Shown: positions 29,760-46,588, counted from the stretch's first letter. The stretch is 64,000 bases of DNA from Castor canadensis (GCF_047511655.1 NC_133397.1:47568001-47632000); one strand, 5' to 3'. Notes: generated from the letters alone by a model not told the origin. Numbers and translations: made by a program.

Positions 29760-29900
29760 TCACATTAAAGCACTTAGCACTTCTAATCCTCACAACAACC
29801 TATAAAATAGGAACTATTATTATTTCCAATTACAGGTGAGGGGACTAAGGCACAGAGAGGTTAAATAACTTGTCCAAAGATGTTCGATGGGTAATTAGTG
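29760..29900 (-). repeat. MIR SINE
   Basis: 'cctcacaacaacctataaaa', 'taggaactattattattt' and 'aggcacagagaggttaaata' give the MIR core in reverse orientation. Confidence 0.85.
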
Positions 29901-30164
29901 GAGTTGAACATGAAGACAAAGGTTAAATAAAACTCAGGGGACATTATGAAATGCACTAAGAAAAGAACCCCTAGTAATTAAATATAAAAGTTTAAAAAAC
30001 CTAAAGATCACAAAATAAAAAGGAACATGGAGAATTTTCTTTTGAGAATATAAATGCAGAAAATTTTGGAAAGAAATAAGAAAATAAAAGACATCTAAAT
30101 GAGTGTGAGCCCCCAGTGACCCCTCTGGGTGGTGTCTGGCCTTCTAGGGGCTGAATTCTGTTTT

Positions 30165-32383
<2,219 letters not shown>

Positions 32384-32494
32384 TAGTGAGCCTTCTCTCT
32401 GTGCCTTCCCAGTCAGTCACCTTACCTATGCTTGTTTGTTCAAGCCTCAGCCTCCAAGGTGTGGATGTACTGCAGTGCGAGGAAGCGTAAGAGA

Positions 32495-32645
32495 GTCAGA
32501 CAGACCTGGGCAAAGTAAGATCTGGCTGTGCAACCCTGGGTGTTTCTTAAACTGCTTCCAGCACCCAGATCAGTTGTGAGGATTGCACTCATCACAGATG
32601 GTAGTGCTTTCCATATGTTAGTCATTCAGGAGATGCTAACTACTA
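32495..32645 (+). repeat. MIR SINE (degenerate)
   Basis: 'cagacctgggcaaagtaaga', 'ctgtgcaaccctggg' and 'cagttgtgaggattgcac' follow the MIR order in sense orientation. Confidence 0.55.
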
Positions 32646-32657
32646 TCATCACTATTA

Positions 32658-32775
32658 CTTTTTTTATTGATACAGGGTCTCACTATGCAGCCCAGACAGG
32701 CCTCAACTGCATGATCCTCTTGCCTCAGCCTCCCAAATGCTGGGATTACAGATGTGTGCCACCACACCCAGTGCA
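32658..32775 (-). repeat. B1-like SINE
   Basis: 'acagggtctcactatgcagc', 'ttgcctcagcctcccaaatg' and 'ctgggattacagatgtgtgc' form a complete antisense 7SL-type unit. Confidence 0.92.
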
Positions 32776-33246
32776 GGTACTATTATTATAGATAGTATTG
32801 CTATAAGCTGAGAGATATGAATTAATTGCTTATGTCTATGGTAGTGAGACCAGTCAGGGGTAGTAAGGGCCAGCAAACTGGCTCAAGGCCATTGGTTTTG
32901 AACTCATACTTTGGCTGAGAATCAAAAACAACTGAGCTGCCAAGTTAGGATCTCAGGAGTGTAACCTCGACCTGTGTGTTTTCCTTTTTTTTTTTTCCCT
33001 TCTTTGCTTTTTAAAACTCCCCCAGGAAATTTGATCTATTTGAAAACAAATTTCTTAATTGCTATTTAATATCAAGTGTTTATTTTTTAATTGGTATCAG
33101 CCTAAGAATTTTCTTTCTAGGTATTCACATATTGTGAAATTAGGAAGCATGATTAGGGGAACTGTAGGAAGGACCTGGAGGCTGTCATTTGTCTTTGTTC
33201 AGTGGAAGGAAGAACTTAAGCATTTGAGCTATCAAGAACAGAAACT

Positions 33247-33449
33247 GAGCCAGGCACATGTGGCTCATACCTATAATCCTAGTTACTCATGAGGCAGAGA
33301 TCAGGAGGATTGAAGTTCGAAGCCTGTCCAGGCAAATAGTTCGAGAGACCCTATGCCCTATCTTAAAAAAACCCACAAAATAGGGCTGGTGAAGTGGCTT
33401 AAGGTGTAGACCCTGAGTTCAAGCTCCAGTATCAGAAAAACAAAACAGA
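33247..33449 (+). repeat. Composite SINE (B1-like plus ID-like)
   Basis: 'agccaggcacatgtggctca', 'gaggcagagatcaggaggat', an A-rich linker, then 'gggctggtgaagtggcttaa' and 'gaccctgagttcaagctcc'. The ID-like half is shortened. Confidence 0.88.
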
Positions 33450-33654
33450 AATTGGCTGCCTATAGAAAGTTCTAGCTGAGGCTGGCTGACGAGGGACTCT
33501 GCTGAAGCTCCCACCCAAGGGAATTGATAGAGCAAAAGCAAGAAGGCAGAGATGCTTACTGATGAGTTATTAACAAATCACCCCTCAGCGCTTCCTGTTT
33601 TATACCAGCATAGCAAAGCCACTTCCCCAAGTTTAGTTTAGTTAGTGCTTGTAT

Positions 33655-33915
33655 AAAATCATTTTTAAAATTGTGGTAAAATACACATATACAGAACTTA
33701 CCCTTTTAAACACTTTAAGTGTTTAAGCACATTGGTGTGCTTAAGCACCACCATCATCTATCTGCAGAACTTTTTCCTCTGTCCTCAGTAGGTACCAACT
33801 CCTCTTGTTTCCCTCCAGCCCATGGCAACCACCATTCTACTTTCTCTCTGTGAATTTGACTACTTCCTCTGTGAATTTGACTACTTCAGGTACCTCAGAC
33901 GAGTGGAACCATTTT
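33655..33915. repeat. Ancient L1-derived sequence
   Basis: 'ttgtggtaaaatacacatat', 'agcacattggtgtgcttaag', 'ggcaaccaccattctacttt' and 'gaatttgactacttcaggta' match a widely repeated L1M 3' region. It carries a perfect 21-bp tandem duplication (33846-33887). Confidence 0.6.
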
Positions 33916-33930
33916 CTAATGGCATTTTGA

Positions 33931-36077
<2,147 letters not shown>

Positions 36078-36509
36078 TGAGCTAATTTACTCTCACAGGA
36101 AATCTTTTAAGCACAGTTGCTTTCCCCTTACTTTGCAAATACAGAAATAGAGGGTTAAAGAAAGTAGAAGAAACAAGATTTAAAGTAATAAAGTTATTCT
36201 TCAATGGGAGAGAAAACAGAAATACATGCCTGGGTCATCTCTAGCCTCCCCTCTCCAGCAACCCTTCAAAGCTCCCTACTGTCTAGTTCTCTGGGCTGCA
36301 TTAAGCTGTATTGCTTCTTATTTCTCTTCCAAAATCTACTGGGCAGCATGGCCAGTAGACTGGACCTGGACTCCAGACAGTGGGCCTGGAATAAGAAAGT
36401 TCATCACTGGGTCCCACCCAGGGGGCTGACAGCTAAAAACAAAACAAAGATTTCTCCAGCATTCAACATTATTCATTTATGAGCCTGGAGTTGGACACTC
36501 ACTGAGAGA

Positions 36510-36620
36510 TGCATTCATTCATTTATTCATCAAATGTTTACTGAACCAGGCATTGTGCTAGGTAGGCTTTTGGATGGACAAAATATGCTTAATTCCTGTC
36601 TCCTCCTGGAGCTTGCTTTG
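36510..36620 (-). repeat. L2 LINE 3' end
   Basis: 'catttattcatcaaatgttt', 'actgaaccaggcattgtgct' and 'cctggagcttgctttg' are the antisense L2 tail. Confidence 0.6.
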
Positions 36621-37165
36621 TCATGGAGAAGACAAGCATTAAACAATCACAAAATACACATGTAATTACAAATTGTGACTGTGGGCTGAGAAGGCAAATA
36701 TAGGGAGCTTTTAACAAGGTGTTGAATTTACATTTGCTTCCTCTCTGAGCAAGTGATTTAAGCTGAGGTCTGTAGGGTGTGTAGGAGTTAGCTAACAAAG
36801 AGGGGTGGAACACTGTTCCAGGCCATCTCATGAAAGCCCCGAGGTGGGAAAGATTTAGTGAGGCTCATTCCATGAACAGAAGAAAAGCCAGGATGGCTGG
36901 GGTAGGCATCAGGGGGAAGGAGCTAAAGATGTATGCATTTGCCATTTGCATAGGCATGGGGGGGGCAGCTAAATATGTATGGATTGGCCATTTGCTGGCA
37001 GATGTCCTTAACTGTGGAAAAAGTGGTCAGTTTTCTCTACAAGACTCCTAAAGAAGTAAGGGTCAGGTCCTAGGGCACTTCAGAAATCACCTTTATTGGC
37101 TGCTGTCCTTGAGAAAACTTGCCTTCCCTCTGTACCACAGGTTCTTGGTTCTCTGAGGACAGTTT

Positions 37166-37327
37166 TCTGTTAGACTCACCTGCAGGCTTGGTTAAAACAG
37201 ATTGCCGGGCCCCACCCTCTGTCTGATTTGGTAGGTCTGGTGGAGGGCCCAGTAATTTGCATTTCTAACAAGTTTCCAGATGATGTTGATGCTGCTGTTC
37301 AGGAACCAGTTGGAGGACCACTGCCTT
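37166..37327 (+). mobile_element. MER5A-like hAT MITE
   Basis: 'ggttaaaacagattgccggg', 'ccccaccctctgtctgattt', 'agtaatttgcatttctaaca' and 'gttggaggaccactg' follow the MER5A consensus closely. Confidence 0.85.
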
Positions 37328-37536
37328 AGGACTCTGGGAAACAGTGAAAAAGTGGGTGGAAAAATGTCCTGCTCTGTGAATTTTGTCATGGGCTGGCTAC
37401 AGACTTTGCAGCCTGTTGCTGAGCTTGGGTTTAGAGAAAAGCCCTATAGATAGGCTGTTCTGGAAAACAACGTGCCTACAGGGAGGGTCTTTTGGACCGA
37501 GAAAGTTGATGAGCTTGGGTTCCCTTCTACTTGTAG

Positions 37537-37640
37537 GTGTCAACAGGAGCGTATAAGCGCCAGGTGCATGAGGTCCCCCTGGGGAAGCAGGTAACCGAAG
37601 CCATGGTCATTGAGAAGATCACCTGGGCTTCCTGGACAAG
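37537..37640 (+). CDS. EML6: EML6 exon m: WD40
   Basis: Residues 607-640, a 104-nt exon after 'tctacttgtag' and before 'gtgact'. It encodes VSTGAYKRQVHEVPLGKQVT and IEKITWASWT. The 'ITWASWTS' block, completed by the next exon, is a recognisable EMAP-like signature. Confidence 0.95.
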
Positions 37641-38927
<1,287 letters not shown>

Positions 38928-39097
38928 TAACCAGATTGACGTGGTTCTGACTCCTTGGGCCTGGCCCCCTCTCCCTCTCTCCCTCAGGTATTCTGTGGTC
39001 AGGTTCTGCCAGGGCATGGGTAGCAGCTGATGTGAACAGTAAACAGGACTTCCAAGTAGAAGGTATTCAGTTTCTGGAGATGATCAATCCAAATCTT

Positions 39098-39530
39098 TTT
39101 TTTTCAATTTTTATTTTATTCATATGTGCATACAATGTTTGGGTTATTTCTCCCCCCTTCCCATGCCCCCTCCCTGTCCCCCCCACCCCCTCGATACCCG
39201 GCAGAAACTATTTTGCCCTTATCTCTAATTTTGTTGTAGAGAGAGTATAAGCAATAATAGGAAGGAACAAGTGTTTTTGCTGGTTGAGATAAGGATAGCT
39301 ATACAGGGAGTTGACTCACATTAATTTCCTGTGCGTGGGTGTTACCTTCTAGGTTAATTCTTTTTGATCTAACCTTATCTCTAGTTCCTGGTCCCCTTCT
39401 CCTATTGGCCTCAGTTGCTTTTAAGGTATCTGCTTTAGTTTCTCTGTGTTAAGGGCAACAAATGCTATCCAGTTTTTTAGGTGTCTTACCTATCCTCACC
39501 CCTCCCTTGTGTGCTCTCGCTTTATCATGT
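39098..39530 (-). mobile_element. 5'-truncated L1 3' end
   Basis: The antisense copy starts with a T-rich poly(A) complement and the G-rich tract (as C-rich), then reads through the L1 3'UTR. It is flanked by 14-bp target-site duplications: tcaatccaaatctt at 39084-39097 and tcaacccaaatctt at 39531-39544 (one mismatch). Direct evidence of target-primed insertion. Confidence 0.88.
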
Positions 39531-39765
39531 TCAACCCAAATCTTGATAGGCCAATGTTCCGACTAGAGCTGTCCAGGGACTGGTGAGAAGCTGAGGTCAT
39601 AGACAGCTAATCTGAAGATAAAGAGCATTGCTGGGGGGAGGAGCAAAGTGATGAGAAGCACAAGATGGCTGATTTCAGGGGGAGTTCTCAGCAGCCCACA
39701 GACATCACTGAGAAGAATCAGGTTACAATGGACACTCATCTGAACGGCCTTTAAGAACTCCCAGT

Positions 39766-39894
39766 CAAGCTGGGTGTGGTGGCTTATACCTGTACTCTTA
39801 GCTACTCAGGAGGCAGAGACTGGGAAGGCTGAAATTTGAGGCCAGCCTGGGCAAAAAGTTTGTAAGACTCCATCTCAACTAGTAAAAAGCTGGG
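39766..39894 (+). repeat. B1/Alu-like SINE
   Basis: 'agctgggtgtggtggcttat', 'agctactcaggaggcagaga' and 'ttgaggccagcctgggcaaa'; it ends in a partial A-rich linker. Confidence 0.9.
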
Positions 39895-40866
39895 TGAGTC
39901 TTGTTTACCCTAAGAAATAAACAAGTGACATGAGATCAGATGAGAGGTAATAAAATTAGGCTCAGTGCTAGTTAGCAACAGGAGAACCCCAGCCAGTTAT
40001 TCAAGATAAGCAGGAGCAGCTTTTGACCTTAGTGTCAAACAGGCATAGGTTCTGCATGAGGTGTGCCAGGGGAAGCCAGAGTTTTGGAAGAATTCCTATC
40101 AACTTGATCCACAAGTAAGACCAGCTTCTTTAGTTTCAGAGTAGGCAGCTTCCTCCATCAAGGGCGTTTCTTGGGAGTATGGAGGAACAGGAGTAGGTCA
40201 TTCTGACTCAGCTTCTCTACATAAGATATCATTTAAAGATTTAATTCCAGCATGAATATTGGTTTTGGTTCAGCCCAAGCAAAATCCTCAAAGTGATAAA
40301 GAAATACATGCATTCCGATGTTTTTAGTGGTTTGAGTTAGGCTGTGGAGAGGCACCTACAGATTTCAGCCCCTTCCCACTCAAAGCATCGTGTAGGCCAT
40401 GGCACCAAGGATGCTTTCTCCTGGCCTGCCTGGTATACTCATGTCTAGCTTGCTATGCCAACTGTTGCTGGTACTTAGAACCCTTGAGACAGTACTGACA
40501 GCAACTCCCTGTGGCGTATAAACACCCATTGAAAGCAGGACCAGCCAAACTTAACAAGCTAGGAATAAAACACCTAAGTGAATTGGTCACCCCAGTGCAG
40601 GAGATCCAAGGTGACTTCTGTTTACTTCCCAAGGCTTAGAGTTACTTTAAAAACTCAGGACCTGTAGGCCTTTGCAGGCACAGGAGTAATACCATGATGT
40701 CTGGCTTTGTGGTAAACACTCAAAAGGGCTCTCTGACTCAAGTGGCAATGATAAAACCTTTTCAATAACAACAGAAGAGAAAGTGAGAAATCAAGTTGCC
40801 AAATTCCTCACTGACAACATTCAGCATAGGTGCTCAGAGCCAAACCAAATGAAAAAAACCCTTTTA

Positions 40867-41177
40867 GGGACCAGGAACTAGAGAAAAGGTTAGATCAAAA
40901 AGAATTAACCTAGAAGGTAACACACACGCACAGGAAATCAATGTGAGTCAATGCCCTGTATAGCTATCCTTATCTCAACCAGCAAAAACCCTTGTTCCTT
41001 CCTGTTATTGCTTATACTCTCTCTACAACAAAATTAGAAATAAGGACAAAATAGTTTCTGCTGGGTATTGAGGGGGTGGGGGGCAGAGGGAGGGGGCGGA
41101 GTGGGTGGTAAGGGGGGGGGGGAGAAATGACCCAAGCCTTGTATGCACATGTGAATAATAAAACAATAAAAAAAAAA
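40867..41177 (+). mobile_element. 5'-truncated L1 3' end
   Basis: Sense copy of the same 3'UTR as 39098-39530, ending in a G-rich tract, 'gaataataaaacaataaa' and poly(A). It is flanked by 16-bp duplications: gaaaaaaaccctttta at 40851-40866 and gaaaataaccctttta at 41178-41193 (one mismatch). Confidence 0.88.
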
Positions 41178-41207
41178 GAAAATAACCCTTTTACAAAGAA
41201 CAATAAA

Positions 41208-41280
41208 CCAGGCACAGTGATGCACACCTGTAATGAAGCTGAGGGAGCTGTTCAAAGCCAGCCTGGGCTACAGTGACTGC
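41208..41280 (+). repeat. B1-like SINE, internally deleted
   Basis: 'ccaggcacagtgatgcacac' and 'ttcaaagccagcctgggcta' with the central part missing. Confidence 0.8.
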
Positions 41281-41467
41281 CTTTTATTAAATTTTTTTAA
41301 AAAGCAGTAGACTTTTAATTGGTAAGATCGCTGGTTTATTTTGAAATCAAAACATTATACCCCCATCACCTAAGCAAGATTCTTGAACACTTGGCAAGAT
41401 TTTTTTTTGGCACCTGAAAAAATTATCATGTCCAACCATGCAAAAGTGACTGGTCTTGCTTTTTCAG

Positions 41468-41492
41468 TGTATTTGTGTGGCGATGTCTGTAA
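41468..41492 (+). CDS. EML6: EML6 terminal coding exon and stop
   Basis: The last coding piece is 25 nt, after 'ttgctttttcag'. It completes the serine codon (ag|t), encodes VFVWRCL and stops at TAA (41490-41492). VFVWR is the closing strand of the last propeller blade. The piece is too short to be found as an open frame; it is placed by the splice site and the frame. Confidence 0.93.
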
Positions 41493-43350
41493 ATGCCAGA
41501 AACCTCTTATGTTATTGCTGCTGCTACCACCCAGCAACTGCAGAGGCAGTGCCAAGGCACCTCCTGGTCACCAGCTGCTGGGGAATGCCTACAATGCTGC
41601 ATGGACACACAAGCTCCAAACACTGGTGAAGTCGTACGGCTGTTCCCATAATCTGTGCTCTCCAAAACTGTGATGCCAAGAAGGTGAAGTTCTGAGACTA
41701 AAAACTAAACACTAACCACACTGACAAAGAAACCCTATCTGATGACGTAGCCCACTGACGAAAGTTAAAAGCCTCAGTTACCCTGATCAATATGTAGCTT
41801 TTGATTTGCATCAAAACTTTTACAAATGATGTTTTGCTATTCTGTTTCTATATACTTCAAGAATGTTCATTTTTACAAGTAAGCTGAAGACAGTTTAAGT
41901 TAGATGCACTAAAGCACTAGAAATATTGATAGCTGGTTCTCTACATTTAGCTTTCAAAACCAAATGAGCCATGTATAAACAGTCAAGAAACTTAATTTTT
42001 TAATGTTTCATTTGCAGTTTTATATCCATTAAGTGCCTTTGAAAGTTCCCAGTTGTGTGGGCTGCTGTCTCACCTCCCACAGACGATCTCCCTTCTATGT
42101 ATGGTGCTAAAGCTCCAAAACTGAAGAGGGCTACAGGACCCTTAGCAGATTCAGAGTCTGTCACCCATGTCCTGTGTTTATGTCAAGGCTTTCTAAGTGA
42201 GAGACATCAGTTACCTGCTTGGGAAATAGTGGTTACAAGGAAGGCGAGCAGCAAAAGAATTTAAGTTCAGCAGGGGGTAGAATGGATTTTCATCATGTTA
42301 GTGCCAAACCTGCAAAAGCCAAACTAGAATTCAAATATAACTATGGCTACACAATAGAGGAGAGAAATTCCCCTGTATGTCCAAATGAATGAGCTCATTT
42401 GTCTTGCTAAATCTTAAAATGGTAGTGAGGCGATCGGAGGCTGCACCAGAGTAGGGTTGGCTAGACTACATTGATTTGCGTCAAGTGAACTCTACAGGTT
42501 AAGTCCCCATTTTAAAAAGTCTGCAGCATTCCTAAGAAGTTTAAGGACTATTTGAAAATCATAATTACAAAACATAACAACCCGGCTTTGAAGCACCTCA
42601 TTTAGTTGTATGATAATGTGACTTGGACAATATTAACTGGAATCATCCCGAAAGCCCCGCAGACACACTAGTAGCCAATTGTGGCTGTAAGAGGGGTTGA
42701 CAGCACTCACTGAAAGGACAGTTGGAAAGGGAGCTCTGAGCACAGACACCACCTATTCCTTCCAGTCAGTGCACTAAAATTCTGGAACTTGAGTTCCTGG
42801 CTATTTGCAGTTGTCAGTTTAGAGGAAAGGTGAAATGAAGCATTTTCAATTAAAAAAAATAGATTAACATTTACCACAGAAGTGCTTCAGCATTCTAAAC
42901 GGATTAGATTACTCATTAAGCTATTTTTTATATGCCAATTTATTAATGCCTTACATTAATCCACTAATAGGTTGTTGAGCCCACAGTAGAGTCCTAATTC
43001 TGTGTTCTGTATCCATGTGACTGGTGATGCCAAGTGGTAACCATGTCTGCCTATATTGTACTTCTGACCTTTCATACTGACCGGATGTTGCATTAAAATA
43101 ACTGTGTGGACAATGAACCAATTAATGATATGTACAAGTATATTTAAAGAGCAATAGTGTCTGTGTGTCAAGACTTCTTAGGTCTTATTTGTAAACATTT
43201 ATATAGAATAATTTTATGTATGTTCATAAATCCTGCACTGTATTCTACTATATGTGAAACTATTGGTGCATGAATTTATTTTCAATCAAAGTCTAAAAAG
43301 AAAAACATTTTGGTATATGTTAAATAAATAAATTTGATTACAGAAACATG
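41493..43350 (+). other. EML6: EML6 3' untranslated region
   Basis: About 1.85 kb of non-repetitive sequence follows the EML6 stop. Two overlapping AATAAA hexamers at 43323-43328 and 43327-43332 are the best polyadenylation signal; cleavage would fall near 43345-43350, just before a SINE. I see no interspersed repeat inside it. The 3' limit is inferred; a longer isoform is possible. Confidence 0.65.
43323..43332 (+). terminator. EML6: EML6 polyadenylation signal (tandem AATAAA)
   Basis: The sequence 'taaataaataaattt' contains two overlapping AATAAA hexamers. It is followed within 40 nt by a T-rich stretch at 43355-43363 that could act as the downstream element, although that stretch belongs to the adjoining SINE. 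Confidence 0.6.
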
Positions 43351-43575
43351 TTGACTTTTTTTTCCTTGGCGGTACTGGGGGTTGAGCTCAGGACCTCATG
43401 CTTGTTAGGCAGTGCTCTTCCACTTGAGCTGCTCTGCCAGCCCTAGTTCCTTTGAACTTTGTTTTCAAAGAAACATAGCTACTCCATAAACTGAAAACCT
43501 TTTACCACTCACTGGTTGAAGCAGAGACTACCTTCTGTATGCGTTTAGTTTGGTTTCATGAAACTGCAGCAAACA
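43351..43575. other. EML6-RTN4 intergenic gap
   Basis: About 225 bp between the inferred 3' ends of the two convergent genes. An ID-like SINE fills 43355-43444. The remainder is unremarkable and no gene is seen. Confidence 0.55.
43355..43444 (-). repeat. ID-like tRNA-derived SINE
   Basis: The + strand reads T-rich tract, then 'ggcggtactggggg', 'gagctcaggacctcatgctt' and 'cacttgagctgctctgccag'. This is the reverse complement of the ID-like unit 'gctggcagagcagctcaagtgg...'. It lies between the 3' ends of EML6 and RTN4. Confidence 0.8.
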
Positions 43576-44521
43576 CATTTTTAAGTCTATAAGCTTTATT
43601 GATACTTGCTTTTACAGTTCACAATGCATTCCACAGATTTAGTTCAGTACAGCTTAAACCACAATGGTATAAGTCTTTGTTTTATGATTTCTTGCATAAC
43701 AATGTTTGATATTTGCAAACAACATTTTTGGAAGCATTATATTCAGTCCATAGATTCAGAGTTTGTGACAAAATTAACTACTTGTAAGTCTTTGCAATGA
43801 AGGATTTCTATGTGCATGGCATTGCTTCATACTGAAAACAGATGGTAGTGCTCCTAGAAATAGATTTTCTTTTTCTAGCCTATGAACTTTGGAACTACAC
43901 ATGTATAACCAATGGCTGAAATGTCAAGCACTGTAGGGCAGCTGGAAGGTAAAGGTCTAAGCTTGGTGAAACACTATATATTTATATATATAATCTATAT
44001 TTACTTATATTGGCAATTCATATAACAGTAAAATTCACAATACACCTAGAACATACCAGAAATGCAAGCTTTTCATTCCTGCTTTAATGGTATGATCTCG
44101 TCTAAACATTTCAGAAAATCTGCATTAACCTACACAGACCATACACAGTGCACAAACTGTGAAAAGGGATGTTTTTTTTTTCCAGCTCCACCTTCTCTGC
44201 AACGTCCCAAAATACAGCAAGACTACCTGCAACAAAATGTAATATACAGCTGTCTCAGATCACTTTTTTATTCACCAGTGCCTCATACAGGAGAAACAAA
44301 TATGATTACAACTTAAATCCATACATAGCAGCTTACAATACTTAAGATGATGAACACATGGCAGTCAATACAGGTAATTTTTCCTCAAGCAGTGCATTGC
44401 TGAAAATAAAGATCTGTGAAACTGCACTGCAATGTCAAGGCTCCATTCCTCCCTGACCCTCCCCCATGTAATCAAATGAGGACCTCTGAAAGATGAACTC
44501 CTACTGTTAACTGGGGCTTTT
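43576..44521 (-). other. RTN4: RTN4 3' untranslated region
   Basis: About 950 nt from the stop codon to the inferred cleavage site, close to the length known for RTN4. It includes an AU-rich stretch at 43974-44012 and no obvious interspersed repeat. The polyadenylation hexamer is at 43595-43600. Confidence 0.75.
43595..43600 (-). terminator. RTN4: RTN4 polyadenylation signal (AATAAA)
   Basis: 'tttatt' on the + strand is AATAAA on the RTN4 strand, in the context 'tatcaataaagcttatagac'. Cleavage is expected 10-30 nt further along, near 43567-43585. Confidence 0.7.
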
Positions 44522-44564
44522 TCATTCAGCTTTGCGCTTCAATCCAGGGATTTTTGCTTGGATT
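44522..44564 (-). CDS. RTN4: RTN4 terminal coding exon
   Basis: 43 coding nt after the acceptor 'cttttcatttgtag'. It completes a split lysine codon (AA|A), encodes IQAKIPGLKRKAE and ends with TGA at 44522-44524. The C-terminal KRKAE is the typical reticulon di-lysine-like ER signal. Confidence 0.98.
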
Positions 44565-44899
44565 CTACAAATGAAAAGGAAGAAGAAAAAAATCTGAATA
44601 TTTTAAGGCTTTGTGCTTCTTAAAATATGCCATCTTTTACTTACCCTATCAAGTCCTAAAGCTGACAAACTACAAACTATAATGCTGCCACCTTTGCCTT
44701 ACAAGTTAAACAGTGACTTAAAACAGCAAACCTAGGAATTAAGGATCCAAATGTTAGGGAAAAAATATTTTGCCAACGTAATTCACCCTTAGGGTCTGAT
44801 TCAGATCTACTCATTATGCCTATAGTATGAAAACAGTGTTATCAAAATCCAGCACACCCCATCTATAGCTTTCTTTAAAAAGTTGCTGATTATACTTAC
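44565..44899 (-). other. RTN4: RTN4 intron
   Basis: 335 bp, no recognisable feature. Confidence 0.55.
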
Positions 44900-44958
44900 T
44901 TGGCCATAGCATCTCTAACATTCTTATTTGCAAGTCCTAGGTAATGATCTATCTGTGC
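44900..44958 (-). CDS. RTN4: RTN4 exon, RHD C-terminal helix
   Basis: 59 nt, acceptor 'ctctttttcag', donor 'gtaagtata'. It encodes AQIDHYLGLANKNVRDAMA plus two bases of the next lysine. This amphipathic segment follows the second hydrophobic hairpin and is invariant among RTN4 proteins. Confidence 0.98.
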
Positions 44959-45160
44959 CTGAAAAAGAGAAAATAAGGGAGCTATTAAAAATTACAACTG
45001 CTAGAGACTCTTACTAAGCATTACTATTTGCCAACAAATTAGAGGCTTAAGGCCATTGATAATTCTCATTTATAAGAGATTTTGGAAACCAGCATTGCTA
45101 CATTTGTAAATACATAGTAAGAGTGAGCTCTGTATTCTGAATCAGCAGTGAAGAAATTAC

Positions 45161-45207
45161 CTGATGACGTTCATAAATAACAGGAACACTGAAGAGTGAA
45201 ATCAGAG
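45161..45207 (-). CDS. RTN4: RTN4 exon, end of second hydrophobic hairpin
   Basis: 47 nt, acceptor 'cttttctcag', donor 'gtaatt'. It encodes ALISLFSVPVIYERHQ with the alanine codon split at the upstream junction. VPVIYERHQ is a reticulon signature. Confidence 0.98.
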
Positions 45208-45713
45208 CTGAGAAAAGAAACAAACTTTGAAAAGACCGGTATGATGTAGGGAGTATCACTAACCTCTTAAACTGGCAACACTCAAGATAACTGGACAGTA
45301 TTCCTAATCAATGAACTAATGTGCAAGGATCCTTGGGGGACCTGATACTGAGGAGGTACTTCAAAGGAATGAGAACTATGCCTAGCACTATATGCCTAGC
45401 TTCAAATCACGCCACACACATTTTATAAAATACAGGCATCTTCTGATTAGATTTATAACTGCATCATCAGGTAAGGCTACCCACTTTCTGGATTATCACC
45501 ATTAGTTGGAGCAGTCTTTAGGAACTAAAGTAACATTTCAATAAACCAAGTATCAGCTATTTTAGGAGCTCACAACCTCAAACTTATTACCTCTATTGTT
45601 CGTACAACTTAAGAGTATCTCTACTAAAATGTCTCTAAGCTTATTGGTTGAGGAGGAGTCTAAACATAATCTTTGTTCTGTAATTTTTCATTCTAATGGT
45701 TTTGTAGACTTAC
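45208..45713 (-). other. RTN4: RTN4 intron
   Basis: About 0.5 kb, no recognisable repeat. Confidence 0.5.
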
Positions 45714-45783
45714 CCAAAATCAGTAGTGTCAGACCATTGAACAAGGCACCAACATAGGTAAACACCCACATCAACACTGCAAA
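45714..45783 (-). CDS. RTN4: RTN4 exon, second hydrophobic hairpin
   Basis: 70 nt, acceptor 'gtttacag', donor 'gtaagtc'. It encodes FAVLMWVFTYVGALFNGLTL and LIL, the second long membrane hairpin of the reticulon homology domain. Confidence 0.98.
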
Positions 45784-46299
45784 CTGTAAACAAACAACAG
45801 CTTAAATAAGCAAAACTCAAGTCAAATTTGTCAAGCTTTCCAAAAAAGTATCCATTTCATGGATGGATGCCAATCTTTTATCCTAAAATATATACCTTTA
45901 AGACTGGGTAAAGTCATACAAATATTTCACTTAGTCTAAGTCACCAAGTCTTTATTCAGAATTTCAGAATCCTTACAAAACCAGCAGAATTGATCTATAT
46001 TCTTTGGACTACATAGTAGTTGATCCATCTTCTCTAGATGAGAAGCAGGCCAGCTTGAATAATCATTTAGTTCTAACATATTTAGCTTTGAAATGCAAAG
46101 ACTGAAAAGGTATAATTAACTATCAAAATGATTTTAAAGTACTAAAAAAGTCCCTGAAGATAATACATGTGTATGTGTGGGATGTGTGTGTATTAAAGCT
46201 CAAAATTCAAACATTAAAATTTTAAGCATCTGGTGAGAAATAATGGGGCAGGCAATAGTTATCAGGAAAACTAGTTTCAGCTACCGAAAATATCACCCA

Positions 46300-46588
46300 G
46301 CTTTTTTTCTTTTTTGAGGGGCGGGGAGAGCAGAGGGGGTACTAGGGTTTGAACCCAGGGCTTCACACTTGCTAGGCAGATGCCCTACTGCCTGAGCCAT
46401 TTCCCCAACGTGGACCTCCATCTTCCTATTTATACCCGGGAAGACAGGCACATGCCACCATGCCCAGCTTATTGGTTAAGACGAGAGTCTCACTAACTTT
46501 TTGCTTGGGCTTGCACTGAACATCAATTCTCCCAGATCTCTGTCTCCCGAGTAGCTGGAATTACAGATGTGAGCCACCACACCCAGCC
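46300..46588 (-). repeat. Composite SINE, full length
   Basis: T-rich tail, then 'gggtttgaacccagggcttc', 'gccctactgcctgagcca' (ID-like), then 'tctctgtctcccgagtagct', 'ggaattacagatgtgagcca' (7SL-like). Confidence 0.9.
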
